The notes under the pieces were generated by a model. It did no database searches and was not told the origin of the DNA. It saw only the letters and a list, made by a program, of their open reading frames with translations. A DNA stretch of 7,104 bases from Methanobrevibacter sp. (GTDB lineage Archaea; Methanobacteriota; Methanobacteria; Methanobacteriales; Methanobacteriaceae): the NCBI GenBank assembly GCA_031289975.1, contig JAITOM010000400.1, forward strand, positions 1 through 7,104, given 5' to 3'. Position numbers and translations under genes: made by a program. Shown piece by piece: positions 1-5,338 of the stretch (the stretch's first letter is position 1; each line of letters starts with the position of its first letter).

Positions 1-71
1 TAAAAATAAAGAAATAAAAATTATTATTTAAAAAATTAATTTAATATTTATTGAAATTTTTAAAAATAAGA

Positions 72-118
72 TATTTAAAAATAAATGATTAATTACAAAC
101 ATTTTTTATATCACTATA
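72..118 (-). repeat. 47-bp dispersed repeat, copy 1 (inverted relative to copy 2)
   Basis: The reverse complement of this stretch matches 2956-3002 at 44 of 47 positions. Both copies, read in the copy-2 sense, start TATAGTG, contain the core AATGTTTGTAATTAAT and end in a T-rich run followed by AAATA. Similarity stops abruptly at the TATAGTG side: the next bases differ completely. The repeat lies about 75 bp upstream of the predicted map promoter. It could be the end of a mobile element, a MITE-like unit or a conserved regulatory module. The match is seen directly; the function is unknown. Confidence 0.75.
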
Positions 119-192
119 ATTTATAAAATACAATTATAAATAAGTTATATAAATAATAAAAATCAAAAAATTTTATAAATAAAAAATAACAA

Positions 193-203
193 TTTATTTA
201 TAT
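193..203 (+). promoter_or_regulatory. Candidate archaeal TATA box for map
   Basis: TTTATTTATAT, preceded by an A-rich stretch, resembles an archaeal TATA element. Transcription would start about 25 nt downstream, near 222-228, leaving a leader of roughly 45 nt before the ATG at 272. In DNA this AT-rich such matches arise easily by chance, so the call rests mainly on position. Confidence 0.35.
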
Positions 204-271
204 CTTAAACTATTATAGAATTATAAAATTTATTGAATTATAGAAATGGAATTATTGGAAGAAAGGATAGT

Positions 272-1183
272 ATGATTGAATCATATGAAAAAGCAGGAAA
301 AATTGTTTCAAAAGTTAGAAATGATGCATCAAAATTAATAAATGATGGTTTAGCTATTATAGACTTAGTTGAATTTGTTGAAAATGAAATAATTAAAGAA
401 GGTGGGGGAATAGCTTTCCCATGCAATGTCTCTGTAAATGAAATAACGGCTCACTACACATCTCCACCAAATGATGAAAATATTATAACTAGTGGTGATT
501 TAGTTAAATTAGATTTAGGGGCTGAAGTTAATGGATATATAGCTGATTCTGCAATTACAATAATTGCAAAAGGAGGCAATGATTTAAGTGATGATGAAAC
601 AAATAAAAATGAAAGCTTAATAGAAGCATCTGATGCTGCTTTAAATGTAGCTATTAGTACAGTTAAAGCTGGGGTTGAAGTTAAAGATATTGGTGCTGAG
701 GTTGAGAAAACAATTACTGACTTAGGTTTTAGCCCTATTCGAAATCTTGCAGGACATAGTTTAGAACAATGGAATTTACATTCTGGATTATCAATTCCTA
801 ATGTTAAAGATAATCGTGGCGAAAAATTAGAAGAAGGGGATGTTTTAGCTATTGAACCTTTCGTAACCGATGGAGTAGGTTACGTTGTAGATATACCTAC
901 AGTAAATATCTTTAAATTTTTAAAAAATAGGTCTTTTAGACTTCAATACACAAAAAAAGTCTTAAATCATATTAAAAGAAATTATCCCTACTTGCCATTT
1001 TCATTTAGATGGTTAACAGAGGAATTTAATTCAAACAGACTTAATAATTCTATAAGAGAGTTATCTGATTCAATGGCTATTTATCCATACCATACATTAA
1101 GAGAAAAAAGTGGTGCATGGGTAGCACAAAAAGAACACACCGTTATTGTAGAAAAAGAAGGTTGTTATATTACCACTGTTTAA
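272..1183 (+). CDS. map: Type II methionine aminopeptidase
   Basis: Removes the initiator methionine from nascent proteins in the cytoplasm, using two metal ions. The 303-residue product has the full pita-bread ligand set, aligned with the Pyrococcus enzyme from memory: His61 in AHYTSPPND, Asp81 (KLDLG), Asp92 (IADSA), His162 (AGHSLEQWNLH), Glu195 (AIEPF) and Glu288 (QKEHTVIVEK). Residues about 209-270 form the helical insertion that defines type II enzymes, and the length is normal for archaea. The ATG at 272 is chosen over the upstream TTG at 233: AAAGGA sits 4 nt before it, and MIESYEKAGKIV is where the family normally begins. The gene is convergent with the flavoprotein gene downstream and appears to be its own transcription unit. 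Nothing looks damaged. Family assignment is very secure. Confidence 0.96.
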   Translation: MIESYEKAGKIVSKVRNDASKLINDGLAIIDLVEFVENEIIKEGGGIAFPCNVSVNEITAHYTSPPNDENIITSGDLVKLDLGAEVNGYIADSAITIIAKGGNDLSDDETNKNESLIEASDAALNVAISTVKAGVEVKDIGAEVEKTITDLGFSPIRNLAGHSLEQWNLHSGLSIPNVKDNRGEKLEEGDVLAIEPFVTDGVGYVVDIPTVNIFKFLKNRSFRLQYTKKVLNHIKRNYPYLPFSFRWLTEEFNSNRLNNSIRELSDSMAIYPYHTLREKSGAWVAQKEHTVIVEKEGCYITTV

Positions 1184-1184
1184 G

Positions 1185-1318
1185 TATAGTGTTTTACCTA
1201 AAATTTATAACATACATGATATTTATAAACTTTATTAGCAATCTTTTAAATTCATTTATATTAAAATTCAATGATTTTTATGAATATAAATATTATAAAA
1301 GTTTGATAAAACACTATA
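1185..1318. repeat. Perfect 12-bp inverted repeat flanking 110 bp, just after map
   Basis: TATAGTGTTTTA at 1185-1196 is repeated as its exact reverse complement at 1307-1318. The left arm begins 2 nt after the map stop codon. The arms could pair in the map 3' UTR, or mark the ends of a tiny 134-bp insertion. TATAGTG is also the boundary heptamer of the 47-bp repeats elsewhere in the window. The repeat is seen directly; its role is not known. Confidence 0.6.
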
Positions 1319-1322
1319 ATAT

Positions 1323-1330
1323 AAAAAAAA
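1323..1330 (-). terminator. Candidate oligo-T terminator for the flavoprotein gene
   Basis: Eight consecutive A on the plus strand read as T8 on the minus strand, about 70 nt past the stop codon of the oxidoreductase at 1402. Archaeal termination typically occurs at oligo-T tracts with no obligatory hairpin. This is the longest T run downstream of that gene in the spacer. Confidence 0.45.
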
Positions 1331-1372
1331 CTTTCAATTATCTAAATAATAAACTTTTACCATATATTTCGC

Positions 1373-1438
1373 ATTATCTAAACTATTAATAATCAAGATA
1401 ATTAATTTGAGAGTTTATTAATTAAATGTTTAGATAAT
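1373..1438. repeat. 11-bp perfect inverted repeat spanning the flavoprotein stop codon
   Basis: ATTATCTAAAC at 1373-1383 is exactly complementary to GTTTAGATAAT at 1428-1438, with a 44-nt spacer. The right arm lies in the last codons of the oxidoreductase gene and the left arm in its 3' UTR, so the transcript could fold back over the stop codon. It may assist termination or mRNA stability. In AT-rich DNA it could also be chance. Confidence 0.4.
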
Positions 1439-2616
1439 CTTTTAGATATGGCTAAAATAGCTACTATTGGTGGTGCTCCTGGTGCTTCAGGAATTACACT
1501 TGCATCGGAAACATATAGTCCTTCATAATCTGTTTTAAGATTGGTGTCAACTATGTCTCCTATGGCTGCTGTTCCTCCTGGATGAGCTCCTCTTAAATGG
1601 GTTGAGGTAATCGTATTTGGATCAACACCCGCTGCTACTAAAATAGCTCCAGCTGTTGCAGCTCCTTCTGCAATAAATCTAACATCTTTTATTGTATTCT
1701 CTTTAATTATTTTTCCATCTACAATTTTCCCATGATTATCATCAGGAATTTTAACCATTACACTTAATATATCTTCTTTTTTAATATTATCATCATTTAA
1801 ATTTTGATTAAGTATAATTGAGTAATGAGGAGCAAGAACAAAATTGTTACCTATAAACAAAGCATTCATTGTTACTTCACTACTATAATTTATATTTTTT
1901 AAAACTCCTCCGACTGTAACGAATGGATCTATAAATAATTTTTCACCTGCTTTTAAACCTAATTTTTGAAGTATAATAGCTGAGTTAATAGCTCCTGCTG
2001 ATAGTACAACAATATCTGATTCTATGGTTTTTACAGAGTCATCTTTATACTTAACTTTAATGCCTTTAACTGCTTTATTTTCTGTTAAAATATCTGTTAC
2101 TTCAGCTTCACTTATTAATTCCGCCCCATTTTCAATAGCTATTTTAATAAAATCTTTTGATGTCCATTTAGCATCGTTAGGACATCCCCACGCACATTTA
2201 CCACATTGCGTGCATTCTTCTTCTCTAATGAATTTTGGCATTTTTATTACTGATAATCCTATTGATTTAGCAGCTTCCATGAATTTTTTGGTTCCTTCTC
2301 CAAAGTGACTGTCATCTAATTGATGAACACCAATTAATTCTTCTACTTCATCTAATTCTGCTGATATATCTACACCATATTCTTTTAATTCTTCTTCAAG
2401 AAGTCTAACAGCATTCCCAGCTGCCACTACACTTGATCCTCCAACACAACATGTTTTAGATAGATCCAAATAATCATCTATTTTATCATAATACTTATAT
2501 GAATCTTTTACATCAGCTAAAGGACCTTTTTCTACAATAGTTACTGGAATATTAGATTTTGCAAGTTCCATAGCTATTATAGCTCCACCTACTCCAGTTC
2601 CAACAATCAATACCAT
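1402..2616 (-). CDS. GMC-like FAD-dependent oxidoreductase with a [4Fe-4S] motif
   Basis: Predicted soluble flavoprotein of 404 residues; substrate unknown. The N terminus is a Rossmann FAD-binding motif (IVGTGVGGAI, Gly6/8/11, with acidic Glu29 after the second strand). A second nucleotide-proximal stretch, CCVGGSSVVAAGNAV, lies at 56-70. Cys135, 138, 141 and 145 (CTQCGKCAWGCP) form a CX2CX2CX3CP motif expected to bind one [4Fe-4S] cluster. The C terminus is the GMC signature: HPGGTAAIG (His345), then IVDTNL and GLYVSDASVIPEAPGAPP. By alignment with cholesterol oxidase, the usual second catalytic Asn/His falls on Pro382, so the chemistry may differ from typical alcohol oxidation. It is shorter than most GMC enzymes (about 500-600 residues). 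AAAAGGTGA (2623-2631) precedes the ATG by 6 nt. It is transcribed apart from frh, with its own promoter and a palindrome at the predicted start point. Flavoprotein family is secure; the reaction is not assigned. Confidence 0.88.
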   Translation of the reverse strand: MVLIVGTGVGGAIIAMELAKSNIPVTIVEKGPLADVKDSYKYYDKIDDYLDLSKTCCVGGSSVVAAGNAVRLLEEELKEYGVDISAELDEVEELIGVHQLDDSHFGEGTKKFMEAAKSIGLSVIKMPKFIREEECTQCGKCAWGCPNDAKWTSKDFIKIAIENGAELISEAEVTDILTENKAVKGIKVKYKDDSVKTIESDIVVLSAGAINSAIILQKLGLKAGEKLFIDPFVTVGGVLKNINYSSEVTMNALFIGNNFVLAPHYSIILNQNLNDDNIKKEDILSVMVKIPDDNHGKIVDGKIIKENTIKDVRFIAEGAATAGAILVAAGVDPNTITSTHLRGAHPGGTAAIGDIVDTNLKTDYEGLYVSDASVIPEAPGAPPIVAILAISKRLSKHLINKLSN

Positions 2617-2622
2617 TAAATT

Positions 2623-2631
2623 TCACCTTTT
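2623..2631 (-). promoter_or_regulatory. Strong ribosome binding site of the flavoprotein gene
   Basis: AAAAGGTGA on the minus strand lies 6 nt upstream of the ATG at 2616. It fixes the start codon and agrees with the FAD motif beginning at residue 2. Confidence 0.8.
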
Positions 2632-2725
2632 AGATTAAAATCATTTAATATTATTTATTACTACTAATTTTTATTAGCAATATTTTCATATTATAATATT
2701 TTAAATTTTTAAATTTTATTAAATT

Positions 2726-2739
2726 ATAACAATTGTTAT
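2726..2739. promoter_or_regulatory. Perfect 14-bp palindrome, candidate operator
   Basis: ATAACAATTGTTAT is its own reverse complement. Its centre is about 26 bp downstream of the centre of the minus-strand TATA box at 2755-2762, exactly where transcription of the flavoprotein gene should start. A dimeric helix-turn-helix protein bound here would block initiation. The palindrome and its spacing are seen; the operator role is inferred. Confidence 0.5.
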
Positions 2740-2754
2740 TTAAGATATATGTTG

Positions 2755-2762
2755 TATATAAA
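2755..2762 (-). promoter_or_regulatory. Candidate TATA box of the flavoprotein gene
   Basis: TTTATATA on the minus strand is a textbook archaeal TATA element. The predicted start point is near 2732, giving a leader of about 115 nt before the ATG at 2616. This is the best match in the upstream region, though the DNA is AT-rich throughout. Confidence 0.5.
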
Positions 2763-2787
2763 TACTACTATTTTTAAATTAGAAAAA

Positions 2788-2872
2788 TGAAAGATAAAAA
2801 CATCCAGACTATGCAAGAATTATGAAATAGTTGAAAGATATGTATTATCTCATGAGAATAGGTATTTCTACA
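2788..2872 (+). pseudogene. Possible decayed coding remnant, family unknown
   Basis: The plus strand here reads like broken protein-coding DNA. One frame gives EIVERYVLSHENRYFYMHILQI followed by two stop codons (2824-2895), and a neighbouring frame just upstream gives KHPDYARIM. Joined by a frameshift, they would make a plausible C-terminal peptide. The composition is less AT-rich than the surroundings. Its position beside a repeat copy suggests a relic of an insertion sequence, but I do not recognise the family and chance cannot be excluded. Confidence 0.25.
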
Positions 2873-2920
2873 TGCATATACTACAAATTTAATAATTTTC
2901 CCATTGAAAATAATTGTTGT

Positions 2921-2963
2921 CCACTCTATTAGAAAAATCTATGATTTTCCGTTTCTATAGTGG
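2921..2963 (+). other. Bulged hairpin at the edge of repeat copy 2
   Basis: CCACT (2921-2925) pairs with AGTGG (2959-2963). Two further base pairs and then AGAAA/TTTCT (2931-2935 with 2952-2956) follow after small bulges, and an inner AAAATC-TAT-GATTTT stem (2934-2948) caps the loop. This gives about 12 outer base pairs and 4-6 inner ones. The right arm enters the first bases of the 47-bp repeat. It could be a mobile-element end or a structured RNA; the role is unknown. Confidence 0.45.
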
Positions 2964-3002
2964 TGTAAAAAATGTTTGTAATTAATTATTTATTTTTAAA
3001 TA
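2956..3002 (+). repeat. 47-bp dispersed repeat, copy 2
   Basis: It differs from the reverse complement of 72-118 at only three positions and runs from TATAGTG to the AAATA after the T-rich run. It lies between the remnant and the 3' end of the frh operon. Together with copy 1 it brackets map and the flavoprotein gene as an inverted pair 2.9 kb across. I found no obvious target duplication outside the two copies, though AT-rich flanks would hide a short one. Confidence 0.75.
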
Positions 3003-3094
3003 GTTTATTGCTAATTTTACACTGCCAATAATTAATAAATCTGTTTATAAAAAGAAGTATTGTATGGATTATAGTATAATTAATTAAATAATTT

Positions 3095-3125
3095 AAAAAG
3101 AAAAAGAAAATAAAAAGAAGAAATT
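3095..3125 (-). terminator. T-rich terminator of the frh operon
   Basis: On the minus strand, about 20-50 nt past the frhB stop codon (3146), there is a long pyrimidine tract of repeated T3-T5 runs separated by single C or A. No strong hairpin precedes it. This is the usual form of an archaeal intrinsic terminator. Confidence 0.6.
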
Positions 3126-3145
3126 AAAATAGAATATCTATCCAA

Positions 3146-3991
3146 TTAGAATGGAACAGGTAATCCCATTTCAACTCTCTTCTTAATTTCGTCACCAGCT
3201 TTTGATTTTTTACCATCAGAAAGTTTTTCTAATATGCCTAATCCTGGTTTTACATTATCCATTGGTTTGGTTTCAATAACTCCAGCTTCAACAGCTTTAG
3301 CGAATATTGAATTACCATTATCGGTCCTTGTTAAAACTGTAGACCATCCATCAGGACTACCAACAGATCCAGTTGAAACATCAGCTAACTCAGCAGTATA
3401 ATCTTTACATATATTACAACCTGCTTGTTCATATCCATGAGTTTCTTTTAATGGAAGTGAAAGGTTTTCTTCATCTGTGTATGCCCAGAATTTTCCTTTT
3501 CCAATATCCATTTTTAAAGTCATGTCCATTGAAGAGTGTAATTTTTCATTGACAAATGTTTCAAGAGATGCATATGGGAAGTTCTCCATACAGAAAATAC
3601 CAACAACAAATTTAATCTTATCAGCTAAGAATCTTGTTGAAAATGGGTATGATTGCATTTTTCTTATTCCCATTAATTGACATGGAATTGCGACAGTTCC
3701 TACTCTTTCAAGTCCATATTGTCTTACTGCAACTTTCAATGCCCATACATTTGGTGAAAATGTATATTTGGTTCCTGCAGCAGCGATAATTTCATCGGAT
3801 GTTAAAGCAACAAGTGGCTCTGGTTTGAACATTTCTTCTGTAGGTCCTGCAACAACAGCACCTTCAATGATTTTTTCATCCAATGCATAGGATAATAATG
3901 CTGTTACTATTCCACCATCTTGAGATACTTTCTGAATTGCTTTATCAGTAGCTTTTGCAGAAATAGCATCTTTATAAGTACCTAATACCAT
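3146..3991 (-). CDS. frhB: F420-reducing hydrogenase beta subunit (FAD, F420 binding)
   Basis: Electron-output subunit of the Frh complex: it receives electrons through a [4Fe-4S] cluster and FAD and passes hydride to coenzyme F420, forming F420H2 for methanogenesis. The 281 residues match the usual length, and the start MVLGTYK is the one I know from Methanothermobacter. Cys104 (AIPCQ), Cys134 (IFCMEN), Cys192 and Cys195 (AGCNICKD) are the four expected cluster ligands. AAAGTKYTFSPN (70-81), KETHGYEQAG (182-191) and STGSVGSPDGWS (206-217) are family-typical stretches. It is the last gene of the operon. A perfect GGAGGA (3998-4003) lies 6 nt before the ATG and overlaps the frhG stop codon, so translation is probably coupled. 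Paralogues such as FdhB and FpoF share this fold, but the operon settles the identity. Confidence 0.97.
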   Translation of the reverse strand: MVLGTYKDAISAKATDKAIQKVSQDGGIVTALLSYALDEKIIEGAVVAGPTEEMFKPEPLVALTSDEIIAAAGTKYTFSPNVWALKVAVRQYGLERVGTVAIPCQLMGIRKMQSYPFSTRFLADKIKFVVGIFCMENFPYASLETFVNEKLHSSMDMTLKMDIGKGKFWAYTDEENLSLPLKETHGYEQAGCNICKDYTAELADVSTGSVGSPDGWSTVLTRTDNGNSIFAKAVEAGVIETKPMDNVKPGLGILEKLSDGKKSKAGDEIKKRVEMGLPVPF

Positions 3992-4002
3992 CTTTATTCC
4001 TC

Positions 4003-4845
4003 CTATAGCCCTAAATCCTGTTTTATACGTTCTTCAGGGAACCAAGAACGTGGACAGTGAACAGAACAGCTACCACATTTAACACATCTATTTTTATTAC
4101 ATTCAGGTCTACCTTGATTCATTGTAAGAGCTCTTGTTGGACATGCCATTGCACAAGTTCCACAACCAGTACATAATGCTTTGTTAACCACGTTTGTTTG
4201 TAAGTCACAACCACAGTTTAATGAACATTTAGATAAATCTATCATCGGTTGTAAATAATCCATATCTCCACCAATTAAAGCAACAACTGATTTTGCAATT
4301 ATTTCTGGAGAAGCTGGACAACCTGGAAGTGCAAGATCAACTGGTACTAAATCAGAGATCGGTACAAATGATTCATGTTTAGGTTGAGCTTGTTGTCCAC
4401 CTCTACTGAATCTTGTAAAACATCCATTTTTAGCACAAGACCCAAAAGCACATACCAATTTTGCTTTTTTTCTTAATTCATAAAGTTCTTTTAAACTATG
4501 TTCATCTTGTAAACAGACTGACCCTTCTACAAGAGCTAAATCCATTTCAGGCATTGGGTTTTCATCGTCCCACCAAACATCTACTAAAGTTTGGCCATAA
4601 ACTACATCTACCATATTTGTAAGTATTTCTGCGAGAATATCATAGTTTTCACTTAATGACATTATCTCTCCAGTACATCCACTTAAGTGAAAGTACCCTA
4701 ATCTTGGTTTCTCAGCCACTTTTTCAACCTCCTGTTGAGATTCTTCTTTTTTTGGCTTTTCAATTGGTTTAGCTTCTATTTTTTGGTTTTCTTCTATTTT
4801 TGGTTCACTTCCAACTCCGAAAAGCCTTTTTAATTTTTCAAACAT
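4003..4845 (-). CDS. frhG: F420-reducing hydrogenase gamma (small) subunit
   Basis: Electron-relay subunit between the NiFe site of FrhA and FrhB. A charged K/E/P-rich segment (about 14-46) leads into the NiFe small-subunit domain with LSGCTGE (Cys57, Glu60), GSCAKNGC (Cys137) and PGCPASP (Cys176), the proximal-cluster site. A C-terminal double ferredoxin domain follows: Cys225/228/231/235 (CTGCGTCAMACP) and Cys254/257/260/264 (CVKCGSCSVHCP), with extra cysteines 207, 211, 213 and 249 available as further ligands. This fits three [4Fe-4S] clusters. Position 60 is odd: the characterised Methanothermobacter protein uses Asp60 there, and this sequence has Glu (GAG codon). The 280-residue length is normal. 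The gene starts 2 nt after the frhD stop, with an AGGGG ribosome binding site inside the end of frhD. Identity is secure. Confidence 0.97.
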   Translation of the reverse strand: MFEKLKRLFGVGSEPKIEENQKIEAKPIEKPKKEESQQEVEKVAEKPRLGYFHLSGCTGEIMSLSENYDILAEILTNMVDVVYGQTLVDVWWDDENPMPEMDLALVEGSVCLQDEHSLKELYELRKKAKLVCAFGSCAKNGCFTRFSRGGQQAQPKHESFVPISDLVPVDLALPGCPASPEIIAKSVVALIGGDMDYLQPMIDLSKCSLNCGCDLQTNVVNKALCTGCGTCAMACPTRALTMNQGRPECNKNRCVKCGSCSVHCPRSWFPEERIKQDLGL

Positions 4846-4847
4846 TG

Positions 4848-5318
4848 CTAAACCCCTAATTCTTTTAAAATCATATCAATGGCTTCGGGAATTGCCTTTT
4901 CAACAGGTTCTGTTAAACCCATTTCTACATCAGGTGCAGAGATTTCTTTTGGTTTGCAACCAACAATAACAACTTCAATATCTTTGGCTAATTCATGTAA
5001 TGGTTCTTCAACAGGCCATGTGTGTGCATTTTGATACACTCCCTTTGGCATGTCATACGGAGAAAATATTTTAACTGTGCCTGGTTTGGCATCGAATTCA
5101 ACGACATCAACAACAATTAATTTTTTCCATTTCTCATCTGGAAGTGTGAAAATAAAGTGTGTTGCTCCAGTACCAGCATCAACAAACATGGTCTCTTCTG
5201 GCATGTCTTTATCAGCGAAGTATTCTTCTAATGCATTAATTACAGATGGACCAAAACCATCATCTTTGAAAAGGATGTTTCCACATCCTACAACCAATGT
5301 CTCTACATTATACGGCAT
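4848..5318 (-). CDS. frhD: F420-reducing hydrogenase maturation endopeptidase
   Basis: Nickel-dependent protease of the HycI/HybD family. It is expected to cut the C-terminal tail off the FrhA precursor once nickel is in place and is not part of the finished enzyme. The 156-residue protein begins ETLVVGCGNILFKDDGFGP (6-24), the family N-terminal motif. By alignment with E. coli HybD, the three metal-binding positions are Asp20 (Glu in HybD), Asp47 (FVDAGT) and His99 (QNAHTWP). The length is typical. It lies 20 nt after frhA with a modest AGGGA ribosome binding site, and the frhG start follows 2 nt beyond its stop. Placement between the large and small subunit genes is the known frhADGB order of this group. 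Identity is well supported. Confidence 0.95.
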   Translation of the reverse strand: MPYNVETLVVGCGNILFKDDGFGPSVINALEEYFADKDMPEETMFVDAGTGATHFIFTLPDEKWKKLIVVDVVEFDAKPGTVKIFSPYDMPKGVYQNAHTWPVEEPLHELAKDIEVVIVGCKPKEISAPDVEMGLTEPVEKAIPEAIDMILKELGV

Positions 5319-5338
5319 TTTATTCCCTATGAATCAAT

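Larger units (their letters stand above)
1..271. other. AT-rich spacer upstream of map
   Basis: This is non-coding and made almost entirely of A and T. Apart from the repeat at 72-118 and the promoter candidate near 193-203, I see no gene, RNA or structured element. An in-frame TTG at 233 could extend the downstream gene by 13 codons, but no ribosome binding site precedes it. Confidence 0.6.
1184..1401. other. Convergent spacer between map and the flavoprotein gene
   Basis: AT-rich DNA between two converging genes. It contains the 12-bp inverted repeat, a run of eight A at 1323-1330 and an ATTATCTAAA direct repeat (1337-1346 and 1373-1382). A 57-codon open frame (1216-1389, +) has no ribosome binding site, and its I/N/F/K/Y-rich composition is what random AT-rich DNA gives. 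I do not call it a gene. Confidence 0.6.
2617..3145. other. Gene-free spacer between the flavoprotein gene and frhB
   Basis: These 529 bases hold no intact gene. From left to right: the ribosome binding site, leader, palindrome and TATA box of the flavoprotein gene; a less AT-rich stretch (about 2788-2963) that may be a decayed coding remnant ending in a hairpin; the second 47-bp repeat; and the frh terminator tract. Both flanking genes lie on the minus strand, but this spacer separates them into two transcription units. Confidence 0.65.

Noticed and set aside
233..271. N-terminal extension of map starting at TTG 233
   Set aside because: No ribosome binding site precedes TTG 233, whereas AAAGGA precedes ATG 272 and the family N terminus fits the shorter form.
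1216..1389. 57-codon open frame downstream of map on the plus strand
   Set aside because: No ribosome binding site, composition expected from AT-rich random sequence, and it runs through the inverted repeats. The longer version starting at 1117 overlaps the map coding end in another frame.
2024..2308. Plus-strand open frames inside the flavoprotein and frh genes (2024-2308, 3477-3680, 5050-5364, 5535-5912, 6444-6677)
   Set aside because: All lie antisense to well-identified genes, lack plausible starts and show no protein-like motifs. They are reading-frame shadows.
72..3002. A transposon carrying map and the flavoprotein gene as cargo
   Set aside because: The inverted 47-bp pair invites this, but there is no transposase, no visible target duplication, and map is probably essential. 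Two independent repeat copies explain it more simply.
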